Source: an uncultured Flavobacteriaceae bacterium
GTDB lineage: Bacteria > Bacteroidota > Bacteroidia > Flavobacteriales > Flavobacteriaceae
Length of the DNA stretch: 64,000 nucleotides
Direction: 5' to 3'
Assembly (NCBI GenBank): GCA_947498845.1
Contig: CANMLX010000015.1
Span: 1-64,000, forward strand
The notes below the pieces were generated by a model. The model was not told the origin of the DNA, did not search any database, and was given only the letters and a program-made list of their open reading frames with translations. Below, piece by piece: positions 7,770 through 15,834 of the stretch. The first letter of the stretch is position 1. Each line of letters begins with the position of its first letter. The position numbers and the translations under genes are program-made.

Positions 7770-8510
7770 ATGAAAAGCATTCGAAACATATTAAATTCCC
7801 GTTCTAAACGAAACGGGAATTTTTTTGTTAAAACAACTAAGATTCTAGGGTATAAACCTAGAAAAATAGACATCTATAAAAAAGCTTTTACACATCGCTC
7901 TATGAACTTAAAGGATAGTCATGGAAATGCTATAAATTACGAGCGATTAGAGTTTTTAGGAGATGCCATGTTAAGTGCTGTTGTGGCATGCCATTTATAC
8001 CAAGAAGTACCTGGGGGAGATGAAGGCTACCTTACAAAGATGCGCTCTAAAGTAGTAAGCAGAGAGCATTTAAACGAATTAGGAAAAGAATTAGAACTAA
8101 TAAATTTAGTGCAAAGTAAAATTCCATCTGGTCAATTTGGAGATAATATACATGGTAATTTATTTGAAGCTTTGGTTGGCGCCATTTTTTTAGACAAAGG
8201 CTATAAATATTGTGAGAAATTTATCTACAAACGGGTTATCATACCTCATGTAGACATAGAGCAGTTAGAAGGAAAAGTTATAAGCTACAAAAGTTTACTT
8301 ATAGAGTGGTGTCAAAAAGAAAAGAAAGTTTTTAAATACAATGTATATGAGGATACAGGGAATGATAATATTAGGCATTTCTCTGTAAAATTATCCATTG
8401 ATAATAAAATGGTAGCTAAGGCTAGAGCAACTTCAAAGAAGAAGGCTGAAGAAAAAGCATCAAAAAGAGCTTTTTTTGCATATCAGAATAAAATGTCTAA
8501 AATGATTTAA
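7770..8510 (+). CDS. rnc: Ribonuclease III
   Basis: Cleaves double-stranded RNA in rRNA processing and RNA turnover. 246 residues. The nuclease domain has the signature ERLEFLGDA at 58-66 with the catalytic acidic residues, and a second acidic cluster in NLFEALVGAIFLD. A double-stranded-RNA-binding domain from about residue 172 (YKSLLIEWCQ) ends in the basic segment ATSKKKAEEKASKRAF. It follows fabF, a common bacterial gene order. Confidence 0.95.
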   Translation: MKSIRNILNSRSKRNGNFFVKTTKILGYKPRKIDIYKKAFTHRSMNLKDSHGNAINYERLEFLGDAMLSAVVACHLYQEVPGGDEGYLTKMRSKVVSREHLNELGKELELINLVQSKIPSGQFGDNIHGNLFEALVGAIFLDKGYKYCEKFIYKRVIIPHVDIEQLEGKVISYKSLLIEWCQKEKKVFKYNVYEDTGNDNIRHFSVKLSIDNKMVAKARATSKKKAEEKASKRAFFAYQNKMSKMI

Positions 8511-8634
8511 GACTACAAATCCGATAAAAAAAAATCAACTATAACGTTTTAGTTGTAGATACTTATAAGAAATCTTAAATCGGCTTATTTCTAAATGTTT
8601 TAAATGCTATATTTACAACCATTATTAATAGGTT

Positions 8635-9120
8635 ATGGCTTTACACAAACTTATTATGGATGATATCTTTGAGGATATGTCTTGCTCTTTAATTGCAATA
8701 CATACTTCTATTGAAGATTACAGATTAGCTTATATTTTAAACAGATATTTAAATATAAGTTTAAAAAGAAAAGAAAAAGATCTAGACTTTAATAATGGTT
8801 TAACGCAATATTCCATTTACGAATGGAAAAATAATAGACAGAGACTAGTTTGGAATCTTGTGTCCAATATATGCAAAGTAGAAACCACTACACGTGTAGA
8901 TTATGATTCGTTATTTGAAAAGCAACAAAAGATAGTTAAAACTTATAGTTTAATTCCTGAATTAAACAATGTAAACTATTTTTTAAAAGTAGATAACGAG
9001 CTCACAAAAGATAAAGAAAAAAATATAATAAATAGTCTTCTTAAGATTTCACAAATAACAACTGCTTACACAGTAAATGTAGGTCAATTAAAATCTAAAG
9101 AGAATTTAATTTTTAACTAA
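8635..9120 (+). CDS. IPExxxVDY-type protein of unknown function
   Basis: 161 residues, no signal peptide or membrane segment. Residues 107-115 read IPELNNVNY, a slight variant (VNY for VDY) of the motif that names the IPExxxVDY family of Bacteroidota. The family has no known biochemical role. Its stop codon overlaps the pyruvate kinase start (TAATG at 9118-9122), which indicates translational coupling and a link with pyk. The gene order rnc / IPExxxVDY / pyk is conserved in flavobacteria as far as I recall. Family call fairly firm, function unknown. Confidence 0.8.
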   Translation: MALHKLIMDDIFEDMSCSLIAIHTSIEDYRLAYILNRYLNISLKRKEKDLDFNNGLTQYSIYEWKNNRQRLVWNLVSNICKVETTTRVDYDSLFEKQQKIVKTYSLIPELNNVNYFLKVDNELTKDKEKNIINSLLKISQITTAYTVNVGQLKSKENLIFN

Positions 9121-10556
9121 TGGGATTAAGAAAAAAAACCAAAATAGTAGCAACCCTAGGGCCTGCATCAAGTACTAAAGAAGTTTTAAAGGGAATGCTT
9201 GATGAAGGAGTTAATGTATTTAGAATTAATTTTTCTCATGCAGATTATGATGATGTAAAAGAACGTATTCGCATTATACGAGAATTAAATGATGAGTACG
9301 ATTACAATGCTGCTATTTTAGGAGACTTACAAGGGCCAAAGCTTCGTGTGGGTGTTATGAAAGAAGAAGTTGAAGTCGCTCCAGGAGATACGATTATTTT
9401 TGCTACAGGTGAGCGTTTTGAAGGAACTAAAGATCGTGTTTACATGACTTATGATAATTTTCCTCAAGATGCAAAACCAGGCGAACGTATATTATTAGAC
9501 GATGGAAAATTAATATTTGAAGTTGTTTCCACAGATAAAAAGACCGAAGTTACTGCAAAGGTAATCCAAGGAGGACCTCTCAAGTCTAAAAAAGGAGTTA
9601 ATCTTCCTAATACAGATATATCTCAGCCAGCACTTACAGAAAAAGATATTGATGATGCTATTTTTGCTATTAGCCAACAGGTGGATTGGATTGCATTATC
9701 TTTTGTACGCCATGCTCAAGATTTAATCGAATTACAGGATTTAATTAAGAAACATAGTGATTATAAAATCCCTATTATAGCTAAAATTGAAAAGCCAGAA
9801 GCTGTTGAAAATATCGACAAGATAGTTGCTCAATGTGATGGACTCATGGTAGCACGAGGTGATTTAGGTGTAGAAGTTCCTGCTGAAGAGGTGCCTCTAA
9901 TTCAAAAACAACTTGTTTTAAGAGCGAAAAAAGCAAGAATACCTGTCATTATTGCTACACAAATGATGGAGACAATGATTGATAGTTTAACGCCTACAAG
10001 AGCAGAGGTTAATGATGTAGCAAACTCGGTTATGGATGGGGCTGATGCCGTTATGCTTTCAGGAGAAACATCTGTGGGTAAATATCCAGTGCAGGTAATT
10101 AAAAAAATGAGTGATATTTTAAAGAATGTAGAAGATTCTCCGTTAATTAAAGTGCCAGAATTACCACCACACATTCGTACAAATCGTTACATTACAAAGT
10201 CTATATGTTATCATGCAGCTCACATGGCAAATGAGATTGATGCCAAAGCTATTTCAACACTAACCAATAGTGGGTATACAGCATTCCAGATTTCGGCTTG
10301 GAGACCATCATGTCATATTTTAGTGTTTACTTCAAATAAACGTATTTTAACTAGACTTAGTTTGCTTTGGGGAGTTAATGTATTTTATTACGATAAGTTT
10401 GTAAGCACAGATGAAACTATTGAAGATGTAAACAAAATAGCTTGTGAAAAAAGTTTTGTTGAACCAGGAGATATGCTAGTTAGTTTAGCAGCTATGCCTA
10501 TTCAAGATAAAGGTATGGTAAATACATTACGTGTTTCCGAGATTAAAGAATATTAA
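9120..10556 (+). CDS. pyk: Pyruvate kinase
   Basis: Last step of glycolysis, phosphoenolpyruvate plus ADP to pyruvate plus ATP. 478 residues. N-terminal TKIVATLGPASS and FRINFSH, the PEP/ADP site AKIEKPEAVENID, GLMVARGDLGVEVP and the MMETMI-TRAEVNDVAN segment are all present in the TIM barrel. The C-terminal regulatory domain from about residue 355 is of ordinary length. The start overlaps the stop of the preceding IPExxxVDY gene by one base. A terminator lies about 55 nt after the stop. Confidence 0.96.
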   Translation: MGLRKKTKIVATLGPASSTKEVLKGMLDEGVNVFRINFSHADYDDVKERIRIIRELNDEYDYNAAILGDLQGPKLRVGVMKEEVEVAPGDTIIFATGERFEGTKDRVYMTYDNFPQDAKPGERILLDDGKLIFEVVSTDKKTEVTAKVIQGGPLKSKKGVNLPNTDISQPALTEKDIDDAIFAISQQVDWIALSFVRHAQDLIELQDLIKKHSDYKIPIIAKIEKPEAVENIDKIVAQCDGLMVARGDLGVEVPAEEVPLIQKQLVLRAKKARIPVIIATQMMETMIDSLTPTRAEVNDVANSVMDGADAVMLSGETSVGKYPVQVIKKMSDILKNVEDSPLIKVPELPPHIRTNRYITKSICYHAAHMANEIDAKAISTLTNSGYTAFQISAWRPSCHILVFTSNKRILTRLSLLWGVNVFYYDKFVSTDETIEDVNKIACEKSFVEPGDMLVSLAAMPIQDKGMVNTLRVSEIKEY

Positions 10557-10607
10557 TATTTTAGAGTATTACCTTGAGTAGGTAATGTTATACTATATAG
10601 TTAAAAA

Positions 10608-10638
10608 CAAAAAAACTGCTGTAAATGCAGTTTTTTTG
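10608..10638 (+). terminator. Intrinsic terminator after pyk
   Basis: AAAAACTGC (10611-10619) pairs with GCAGTTTTT across a 7-nt loop, followed by a T run. It closes the acpP-to-pyk gene group. Confidence 0.85.
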
Positions 10639-10670
10639 TTTTTAAAATCTGTTTTATTCAAGAAAATATA

Positions 10671-10714
10671 ATACCAATTCTTATGTGTAATTTAACCCAG
10701 ATTATGCATTAGAA
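10671..10714. repeat. Solo end of a dispersed element, repeat copy 2
   Basis: ATACCAATTC at 10671-10680 equals the outer 10 bases of the MITE ends at 15591-15752, and TTTAACCC-AG-ATTATGCATTAGA at 10691-10714 matches the degenerate repeat at 294-317. No opposite end (GAATTGGTAT) is nearby, so this looks like a truncated or composite remnant between pyk and the GH117-like gene. Confidence 0.4.
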
Positions 10715-10754
10715 TAGGCATAAATCCTAAAGATAATTATAGAGATTCTATAAG

Positions 10755-11999
10755 CTATTTATTGACACCTAAACTAGGATTATAATCGTAACCATTATTA
10801 TTCATATAATCTTTAATCATTTGATGGTCTTTCTTGACCTTGTTGCCATGTTCCAAAGATAAGTTACATTCAAAACGCACAAAATGATAATGAGGATATA
10901 GTAAATGACTAATCCCCCAAGTTATACCTTGTCCTGGCTGTTCATTAACATCTGTATAATTTCCGGGGCGATAACATCCACCACCCATGGGAACAGTTAA
11001 CCCTTGAATAACAGGGTGAAAGTTTACCCCATCTTCCGAGAATAGGATACTATTTCTTTCAGGTCCTTCTGGTAAAGTGGCACACACACCGTTACGGTAT
11101 GGCCAAACCATGCTTCCGTGCCCTCCCATTAGCACAGGATTGTACTTTGATTTAATATACGGTCCCTCTGGACGATTAGCGATAGCAACACCAGTTGCTA
11201 AAGGTATATCGGCATGTTTTTTATTAAATTTTCCAGGTGAGATATTAGGTTTCCATGGCAATCGACCATTACTTTTGTAGTATAAAAAATATTGACCTCC
11301 CTTAACAAAAAAAGTAGGTTCGTGTATAACTTCTCCATCCCAAGCATGCTCAGGTCCTGGTTTTAAAATTGGTTTATTGAGTGCTTTCCATGGACCAGTA
11401 GGTGAATCTGCCACAGACATTCCTATTGTGTTTGGAACAAAATCGCCTGCTGTTGGAAAACTTTTTGCCCAACGCGCATCTTTAATACTTTCTGCCGCTT
11501 GATAACACAGGTAGTACTTGCCATTAACAACTAATATATCTGGATTAAAAACACTGCGATGATCGTAACGCCCTTTAGGTCCTCGATGAATTGCAATACC
11601 TTGTTCTTCCCATTTGTATCCATCTGTAGATGTGGCATACCATACCTCACACAAATCCCAATGAAAGGCTCTTGACGAATCACTTGCCTCATTAGGTCCT
11701 ACAACTTTTGCATTAGTATTGGGCTTAGAATACCACATATAGTATTTGTTATCTACTTTTATAATGTTTGATGGATAATAGCGTTCTGGGTTGCCTGCTC
11801 CAAATTCTAAACCTTCCAATTTAACAAATTTAAACTGAGTATTAAACTCATTGTATTTTTCATAGTGGATTTTACTCTCACGAAAACGCTTATAAGATGC
11901 ACTTTCGTAATTTTTTGTGTCTGTGGTTTGTGCTATTGCACTTATACAAATACCGAGAAAAATGATGAACGAAAATAAATGACTTTTAAATATCTGCAT
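10755..11999 (-). CDS. Exported GH117-like glycoside hydrolase
   Basis: 414 residues with a signal peptide (hydrophobic 9-22, AIAQ near the cleavage site). The rest reads as a five-bladed beta-propeller of the GH117 type: KYYMWYS, KYYLCYQ, QYFLYYKS, repeated SP/RPEGP[WY], GGHGSMVWPY, and a C-terminal GITWGISHLLYPHYH-VRFECNLSLEHG. The N-terminal helical SxxxxR-type segment (SASYKRFRES) resembles the dimerisation motif of the family. Characterised GH117 enzymes remove 3,6-anhydro-L-galactose from agar oligosaccharides. Here the blade positions that usually read DP are YP (RYYPSN) and EP (VIHEP), so substrate or mechanism may differ. It lies beside a DUF1080 lipoprotein gene on the same strand, which suggests a small glycan-use unit. 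Substrate uncertain. Confidence 0.72.
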   Translation of the reverse strand: MQIFKSHLFSFIIFLGICISAIAQTTDTKNYESASYKRFRESKIHYEKYNEFNTQFKFVKLEGLEFGAGNPERYYPSNIIKVDNKYYMWYSKPNTNAKVVGPNEASDSSRAFHWDLCEVWYATSTDGYKWEEQGIAIHRGPKGRYDHRSVFNPDILVVNGKYYLCYQAAESIKDARWAKSFPTAGDFVPNTIGMSVADSPTGPWKALNKPILKPGPEHAWDGEVIHEPTFFVKGGQYFLYYKSNGRLPWKPNISPGKFNKKHADIPLATGVAIANRPEGPYIKSKYNPVLMGGHGSMVWPYRNGVCATLPEGPERNSILFSEDGVNFHPVIQGLTVPMGGGCYRPGNYTDVNEQPGQGITWGISHLLYPHYHFVRFECNLSLEHGNKVKKDHQMIKDYMNNNGYDYNPSLGVNK

Positions 12000-12135
12000 G
12001 TTATTATATTTTGATATGATTATGCTTTTAATACTAAAACGAATTGAGTCATAATTTTTTATAAATCAAGTTCAGCCAACTTAAAATCATGTTTATTTAA
12101 GATTCCTATATCTAGTTTTGATATACGAATTGTAG

Positions 12136-13053
12136 TTAAAAAAGGGCTTTTTGTTTTGCGGTTAATGAGTCTATTTCTCTTATCCTAATGTCTTTAAAAA
12201 ATATTTCGGCGGCTTCACTCTGTAATTGGATTTTTCCTTTAATTAGAGGTATTTCGTTACCGTCTTTTTCAATATATCTTGAGTTTTTCAAAATCATAAC
12301 GACTTTACCATTAACAACGTGTAAACTTTTGCCTTCAAAACAAAATAAATCAAGTGTATTCCATTCATCATGAGGCTTTTCAAAATTATTACTTCTTCTA
12401 CAATAAGCTCTGTAAGGGCTTTTAAAGCTAAAAGGTATGAAATCTTGAGATTCATGCGCTAAAGGATCAAGTATAGATTCTGGTTTATAGGCTCTAATGT
12501 CTATTGCAGAATTTGCTTGACTCCAAAAATCACCAGTATGCCCTTCCATAATTTGGAATTCTTGAGAAAGCATCCATGATTTCCAGTATTCAACTGCCAT
12601 TGGTCCTATAGAATGGTATAAAATACCAGAGTCTTTTAATAAATTTTTTCTATAAGCCCAAGTAGTATCTCCCCATTTGTATTTTAATTGAAAATGATAG
12701 TTCTTGTACTCATTTTTGGTAATTAAACACCCGTAATATTTACCTGTATTTCTAACAATAGTATCCTTACCTTCAATAACAGTTGAAAAGACATTGTAAT
12801 TTGGGTTATTTAATCCAATAGGTTCAATGTTATTGCCATTTTCGTCTTTTGGAACTGTTCCATTATATCCTAGTTGATGTTGATAGCTTAAATAGGTATC
12901 CCATTTAGTAAGTTTGGAGTCAATTAGGTTATCCCAATTATATGTTTCTATGTTTACTAAGTTTGACTCTTTTTTAGTTTCAATACAGGAGAGATTGAGT
13001 AAGAGTGTTAAAAAAAGTATAGTACTAGTACGAATTTTCATTGTTTGATCCAT
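12136..13053 (-). CDS. DUF1080-type lipoprotein (3-keto-disaccharide hydrolase-like fold)
   Basis: 305 residues. The lipoprotein signal ends LLNLSC, giving a surface or outer-membrane-anchored protein. The body is a concanavalin-like sandwich of the DUF1080 group: FQLKYKWGD, DSGILYHS, QEFQIMEGHTGDFW, and the typical C-terminal KGKIQLQSEAAEIFFKDIRI. Some family members act on 3-keto sugars, others only bind glycans, and the sequence does not decide. Same strand as the GH117-like gene 136 nt downstream. A TAATTTTG -7 box lies about 21 nt upstream of the ATG. The stop falls next to an A6/T6 run; a frame of about 28 codons continues past it, so a frameshift is possible (see findings). The next gene upstream is divergent. 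Confidence 0.75.
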   Translation of the reverse strand: MDQTMKIRTSTILFLTLLLNLSCIETKKESNLVNIETYNWDNLIDSKLTKWDTYLSYQHQLGYNGTVPKDENGNNIEPIGLNNPNYNVFSTVIEGKDTIVRNTGKYYGCLITKNEYKNYHFQLKYKWGDTTWAYRKNLLKDSGILYHSIGPMAVEYWKSWMLSQEFQIMEGHTGDFWSQANSAIDIRAYKPESILDPLAHESQDFIPFSFKSPYRAYCRRSNNFEKPHDEWNTLDLFCFEGKSLHVVNGKVVMILKNSRYIEKDGNEIPLIKGKIQLQSEAAEIFFKDIRIREIDSLTAKQKALF

Positions 13054-13073
13054 GTATATTAGCGGTAATTATA

Positions 13074-13081
13074 CAAAATTA
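13074..13081 (-). promoter_or_regulatory. Putative -7 box of the DUF1080 lipoprotein gene
   Basis: TAATTTTG on the minus strand fits TAnnTTTG and is 21 nt from the ATG. The TTGTTCAGT repeats lie about 40 nt further upstream. Confidence 0.4.
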
Positions 13082-13119
13082 TTTCACGATATATAATAAT
13101 CATAGAGGGATTAAACATG

Positions 13120-13161
13120 TTGTTCAGTTGTTGTTCAGTGATTAAATGTTGTTCAGTGATT
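13120..13161. promoter_or_regulatory. Three direct repeats of TTGTTCAGT, candidate operator
   Basis: TTGTTCAGT occurs at 13120-13128, 13131-13139 and 13149-13157. The second and third copies extend to TTGTTCAGTGATT and are 18 bp apart; the first two are 11 bp apart. The array sits in the gap between the divergent DUF1080 and VOC genes, where a regulator of both could bind. No regulator gene is adjacent. Confidence 0.4.
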
Positions 13162-13219
13162 TCTTTTATTTAAGTTGCTCAAATAATATTAATAGAAACT
13201 TTTATAAATAGTATTAACA

Positions 13220-13759
13220 ATGAAAACAAGTGCCAGTAAAAACAATAAAATAAATGACATTAATGCAAAACTTATTTTAAAATATGCCCTCTTTTTAATG
13301 TTTGTCTTAGCAAGTACAAGTTTTAGTTTTGCTCAAAAAGCAAAGCCATCAATTGTAAATAAAGAACAAGCTAAAGTGACCGGTATGAATTACATTTGCG
13401 TACATGTACTTCAGCTTGAAAAAACACTAAAGCTTTATCGCGAGATTCTTGGTTTTAAAATGGATACTGCAGAAGTGTTTCATGGTCCAGGGCTTGAAGG
13501 CATGTTAGTTATGAAATTGAAAGCAAATGACTTAATGCTTACGCTTTCACTAACTGCACCAGAAAATTGGGATCAAGTAGGGCCAATTGGAAATACAAAC
13601 CATAACCATTTCATGCTTAAGGTGAATGATATTACTACTATAGGGGACAAGCTAAAAAAGGAAGGCTATGAATTGGAAAATAACAACTATGCCCGAGACA
13701 AGTACACATTTTTTACAGGACCTAATGGAGAGATTATCGGTCTTTCTGCATGGGATTAA
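13220..13759 (+). CDS. Exported VOC-fold (glyoxalase/dioxygenase superfamily) protein, copy 1
   Basis: 179 residues. An N-terminal hydrophobic segment (about 23-38) ending SFSFAQ indicates export, which is uncommon for VOC proteins. Residues about 55-179 form one VOC unit: YICVHVLQLEKTLKLYREILGF, a middle strand MLTLSL, then NHNHFMLKV and a C-terminal GPNGEIIGLSAWD. Candidate metal ligands are His58 in the first strand, a His in NHNHF and Glu in GEIIGL. A second copy follows 117 nt later. The reaction is unknown: VOC members include glyoxalases, epimerases, dioxygenases and binding proteins. Divergent from the DUF1080 lipoprotein gene, with a possible shared operator between them. Confidence 0.75.
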   Translation: MKTSASKNNKINDINAKLILKYALFLMFVLASTSFSFAQKAKPSIVNKEQAKVTGMNYICVHVLQLEKTLKLYREILGFKMDTAEVFHGPGLEGMLVMKLKANDLMLTLSLTAPENWDQVGPIGNTNHNHFMLKVNDITTIGDKLKKEGYELENNNYARDKYTFFTGPNGEIIGLSAWD

Positions 13760-13780
13760 TCTCATGACAATTAATACTTA

Positions 13781-13812
13781 TTAGTTGTAGGAGTTTGAAT
13801 GCCTACTACTAA
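13781..13812. repeat. Hairpin between the two VOC genes
   Basis: TTAGTTGTAGG (13781-13791) pairs with CCTACTACTAA (13802-13812) with one mismatch and a 10-nt loop. No U run follows, so it may be an RNA-processing or stabilising hairpin between the two genes rather than a terminator. Confidence 0.4.
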
Positions 13813-13876
13813 AATGATATTTCTTTAGAGATAATTTATAAACATGAATATTATTATGGGTAAAAAATAAAACAAT

Positions 13877-14377
13877 ATGGGATTGAATATTATTAGAAGA
13901 TGCTGCTTGTGTGTAATGGTTATTTTGGTAGGAACAACTTATAGTTACGCTCAAGGTAAAGGTTTGAAAAAAGAAAATACATCCAAAGCAGGAGTAATTG
14001 GTTTGGCAAGCTTTAGTGTGCAGGTGCTAGACCTTGATGAAACATTAAAGCTTTATCGTGATATTCTCGGTTTTAAATTAAAAGACACTAAGGTAAGTAA
14101 TAGTTTGGCGTCTAAAGAAAAACTTGTCTTAAAGGTCAATACAAATAATTTAACCTTTAGTTTCTCATTAACTACAAAGAAATTTATTAAAACCATTGGT
14201 CCAGTTGGAAATACTAACCACAATCACTTTATGCTTAGGGTGAATAATATTGGTCCGATAGGAGATAAATTAAAGGAAGCGGGGTATGAATTAGAAAATA
14301 ACAACTATACCCGTGATAAGTACACGTTTTTTAAGGGGCCAAACGGAGAGATTATCGGTCTTTCTGCATGGGATTAA
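13877..14377 (+). CDS. Exported VOC-fold protein, copy 2
   Basis: 166 residues, paralogous to the preceding gene. It has a signal peptide ending SYAQ (about residue 26) and one VOC unit: FSVQVLDLDETLKLYRDILGF, NHNHFMLRV and the same GPNGEIIGLSAWD ending. The last 30 or so bases of the two genes are identical, which fits a recent tandem duplication or conversion of the 3' ends. In this copy the first-strand His of copy 1 (CVHVL) is replaced by Gln (SVQVL), so a metal ligand may be lost or changed. The two products could form the two-unit assembly common for VOC proteins. Function unknown. Confidence 0.72.
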   Translation: MGLNIIRRCCLCVMVILVGTTYSYAQGKGLKKENTSKAGVIGLASFSVQVLDLDETLKLYRDILGFKLKDTKVSNSLASKEKLVLKVNTNNLTFSFSLTTKKFIKTIGPVGNTNHNHFMLRVNNIGPIGDKLKEAGYELENNNYTRDKYTFFKGPNGEIIGLSAWD

Positions 14378-14442
14378 TGTGAGGGAATTTTATCTTTTTT
14401 GGAGTGCATATTGGAAAAATGAGTGTAAGTGATATATAGTTG

Positions 14443-15543
14443 TTAAAAGTCAAACTTTAGCTGTACGCTTACACTTTTTTTCTCTAGCTTTTGCATCTTA
14501 ACTTTAGTATTTAAATTAGAAAGAGAAATACCTAGCAATCTTACAGAATTATTTAACTTTTCTTGGTATAGGAGATCTTTGGTGGTTTCCAGAATCATAC
14601 TTTTGTCACTAATAAAATAAGGCAACGTTTTACTTCGGGTTTGTAAAGTAAAGTCGCTGTATTTTATTTTAAGTGTTATTGTTTTTCCTGCTACGTTACT
14701 TTTGTTTAATCGTCGTGACACTTCTTGAGCAATATGTTCTAACTTTTTAAGCATAAATACTTCACTAGATAGGTTTTCACTAAAAGTACGTTCTGCGGCT
14801 AAAGATTTTCTAGTTCTATGTGGTTTTACTTCACTGTTGTGAATACCTCTAACCACGTAGTAGTAGTAACGGCCAGACTTACCAAAGTTAGCGTCTAAAT
14901 ACTCTAGAGATTTTTGCTTTAAATCTAAGCCTGTGAAGATGCCTTTTTGGTACATTTTTTCGGCAGTAACTTTACCAACACCATAAAATTTCCGAATATC
15001 TAATTGCTCTAAAAATTCTAAAACTCCTTCTGGATTTACCGTTTTTTGGCCGTTAGGTTTATTATAATCACTTGCGACCTTAGCAATAAATTTATTAATA
15101 GAAATACCAGCCGATGCAGTGAGACCAACATCATTTAAAATACGATCTCTAATTTCTTTAGCAATTAAAGAAGCACTTGGGTTGCCTTTTTTATTTTGTG
15201 TAACATCAAGGTAAGCTTCATCTAAAGATAAGGGTTCTACTAGATCTGTATAATCGTAAAAAATGGTTCTAATCTTTTTAGAGATGTCATAATAGCGGTC
15301 AAAATTTGGTTTTACAAAAATGAGTTCAGGACAGAGTTTAGCACCCAGAGTGCCTGCCATTGCACTTTTAACACCAAATTTTCTAGCTTCATAACTTGCT
15401 GCACTTATCACGCCTCGCTTTCCACCGCCGCCAACAGCAATAGGTTTTCCTTTTAAGCTCGGATCATCCATTTGTTCTACAGATGCATAAAAGGCATCCA
15501 TATCTACATGAATAATTTTTCGAATGGGTAAATCGCTTAACAT
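14443..15543 (-). CDS. dinB: DNA polymerase IV
   Basis: Y-family translesion polymerase, 366 residues. Catalytic carboxylates are Asp14 (HVDMDAFYASVE) and Asp108-Glu109 (PLSLDEAYLDVT). The helix-hairpin-helix region (KFYGVGKVTAEKMYQKG) and the little-finger domain with ERTFSENLSS are in place. The C-terminal QLKFDF resembles the QLxLF beta-clamp-binding motif. A MITE lies just upstream of the start, and a TATTTTTG -7 box is in between. Confidence 0.94.
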   Translation of the reverse strand: MLSDLPIRKIIHVDMDAFYASVEQMDDPSLKGKPIAVGGGGKRGVISAASYEARKFGVKSAMAGTLGAKLCPELIFVKPNFDRYYDISKKIRTIFYDYTDLVEPLSLDEAYLDVTQNKKGNPSASLIAKEIRDRILNDVGLTASAGISINKFIAKVASDYNKPNGQKTVNPEGVLEFLEQLDIRKFYGVGKVTAEKMYQKGIFTGLDLKQKSLEYLDANFGKSGRYYYYVVRGIHNSEVKPHRTRKSLAAERTFSENLSSEVFMLKKLEHIAQEVSRRLNKSNVAGKTITLKIKYSDFTLQTRSKTLPYFISDKSMILETTKDLLYQEKLNNSVRLLGISLSNLNTKVKMQKLEKKSVSVQLKFDF

Positions 15544-15562
15544 GGTAATAATTGTCTACATC

Positions 15563-15570
15563 CAAAAATA
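15563..15570 (-). promoter_or_regulatory. Putative -7 box of dinB
   Basis: TATTTTTG on the minus strand fits TAnnTTTG, about 19 nt before the dinB ATG. The upstream MITE end begins 20 bp further out, so the -33 region overlaps the element. Confidence 0.4.
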
Positions 15571-15590
15571 ATACAAGTTTATGATAGATA

Positions 15591-15752
15591 ATACCAATTC
15601 CCAAATGAATTTACGGAGTTAAAAAGTGTCTTTTGAAATTCTATTTCAACATAAAAAAGAACCGTAGCTACAGCTATGCTTATTTTTTCTGTATCATATA
15701 ATTCCAAAATTCATCATTTTACTTTACAGTAAATTCATTTAAGAATTGGTAT
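15591..15752. mobile_element. 162-bp palindromic MITE
   Basis: Terminal inverted repeats of 24 bp, 15591-15614 and 15729-15752, begin ATACCAATTC and end GAATTTAC and differ at two positions (CC against TT). The whole element is close to a palindrome: the centre TAGCT-AC-AGCTA (15665-15676) lies at its midpoint, and the flanking A-rich and T-rich arms (AAAAAAGAACCG, TGCTTATTTTTT) also pair. No coding frame. TAAT/ATAATT flanks make an AT-rich target likely. It lies between tatA and dinB. Confidence 0.75.
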
Positions 15753-15774
15753 AATTATTTAAAATTTAAGACAT

Positions 15775-15797
15775 AAAAAAGGTGGTAAAATACCACC
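15775..15797 (-). terminator. Intrinsic terminator after tatA
   Basis: On the minus strand GGTGGTA and TACCACC pair around a short loop, followed by six T. It closes tatA before the MITE. Confidence 0.85.
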
Positions 15798-15834
15798 CAA
15801 TATAATTTTATTTAGAAAAGTTTGTGTTAATAAG

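Noticed and set aside
10568..10586. ATTACCT / AGGTAAT hairpin just after the pyk stop
   Set aside because: Only 7 bp with no U run. The stronger terminator lies about 30 nt later.
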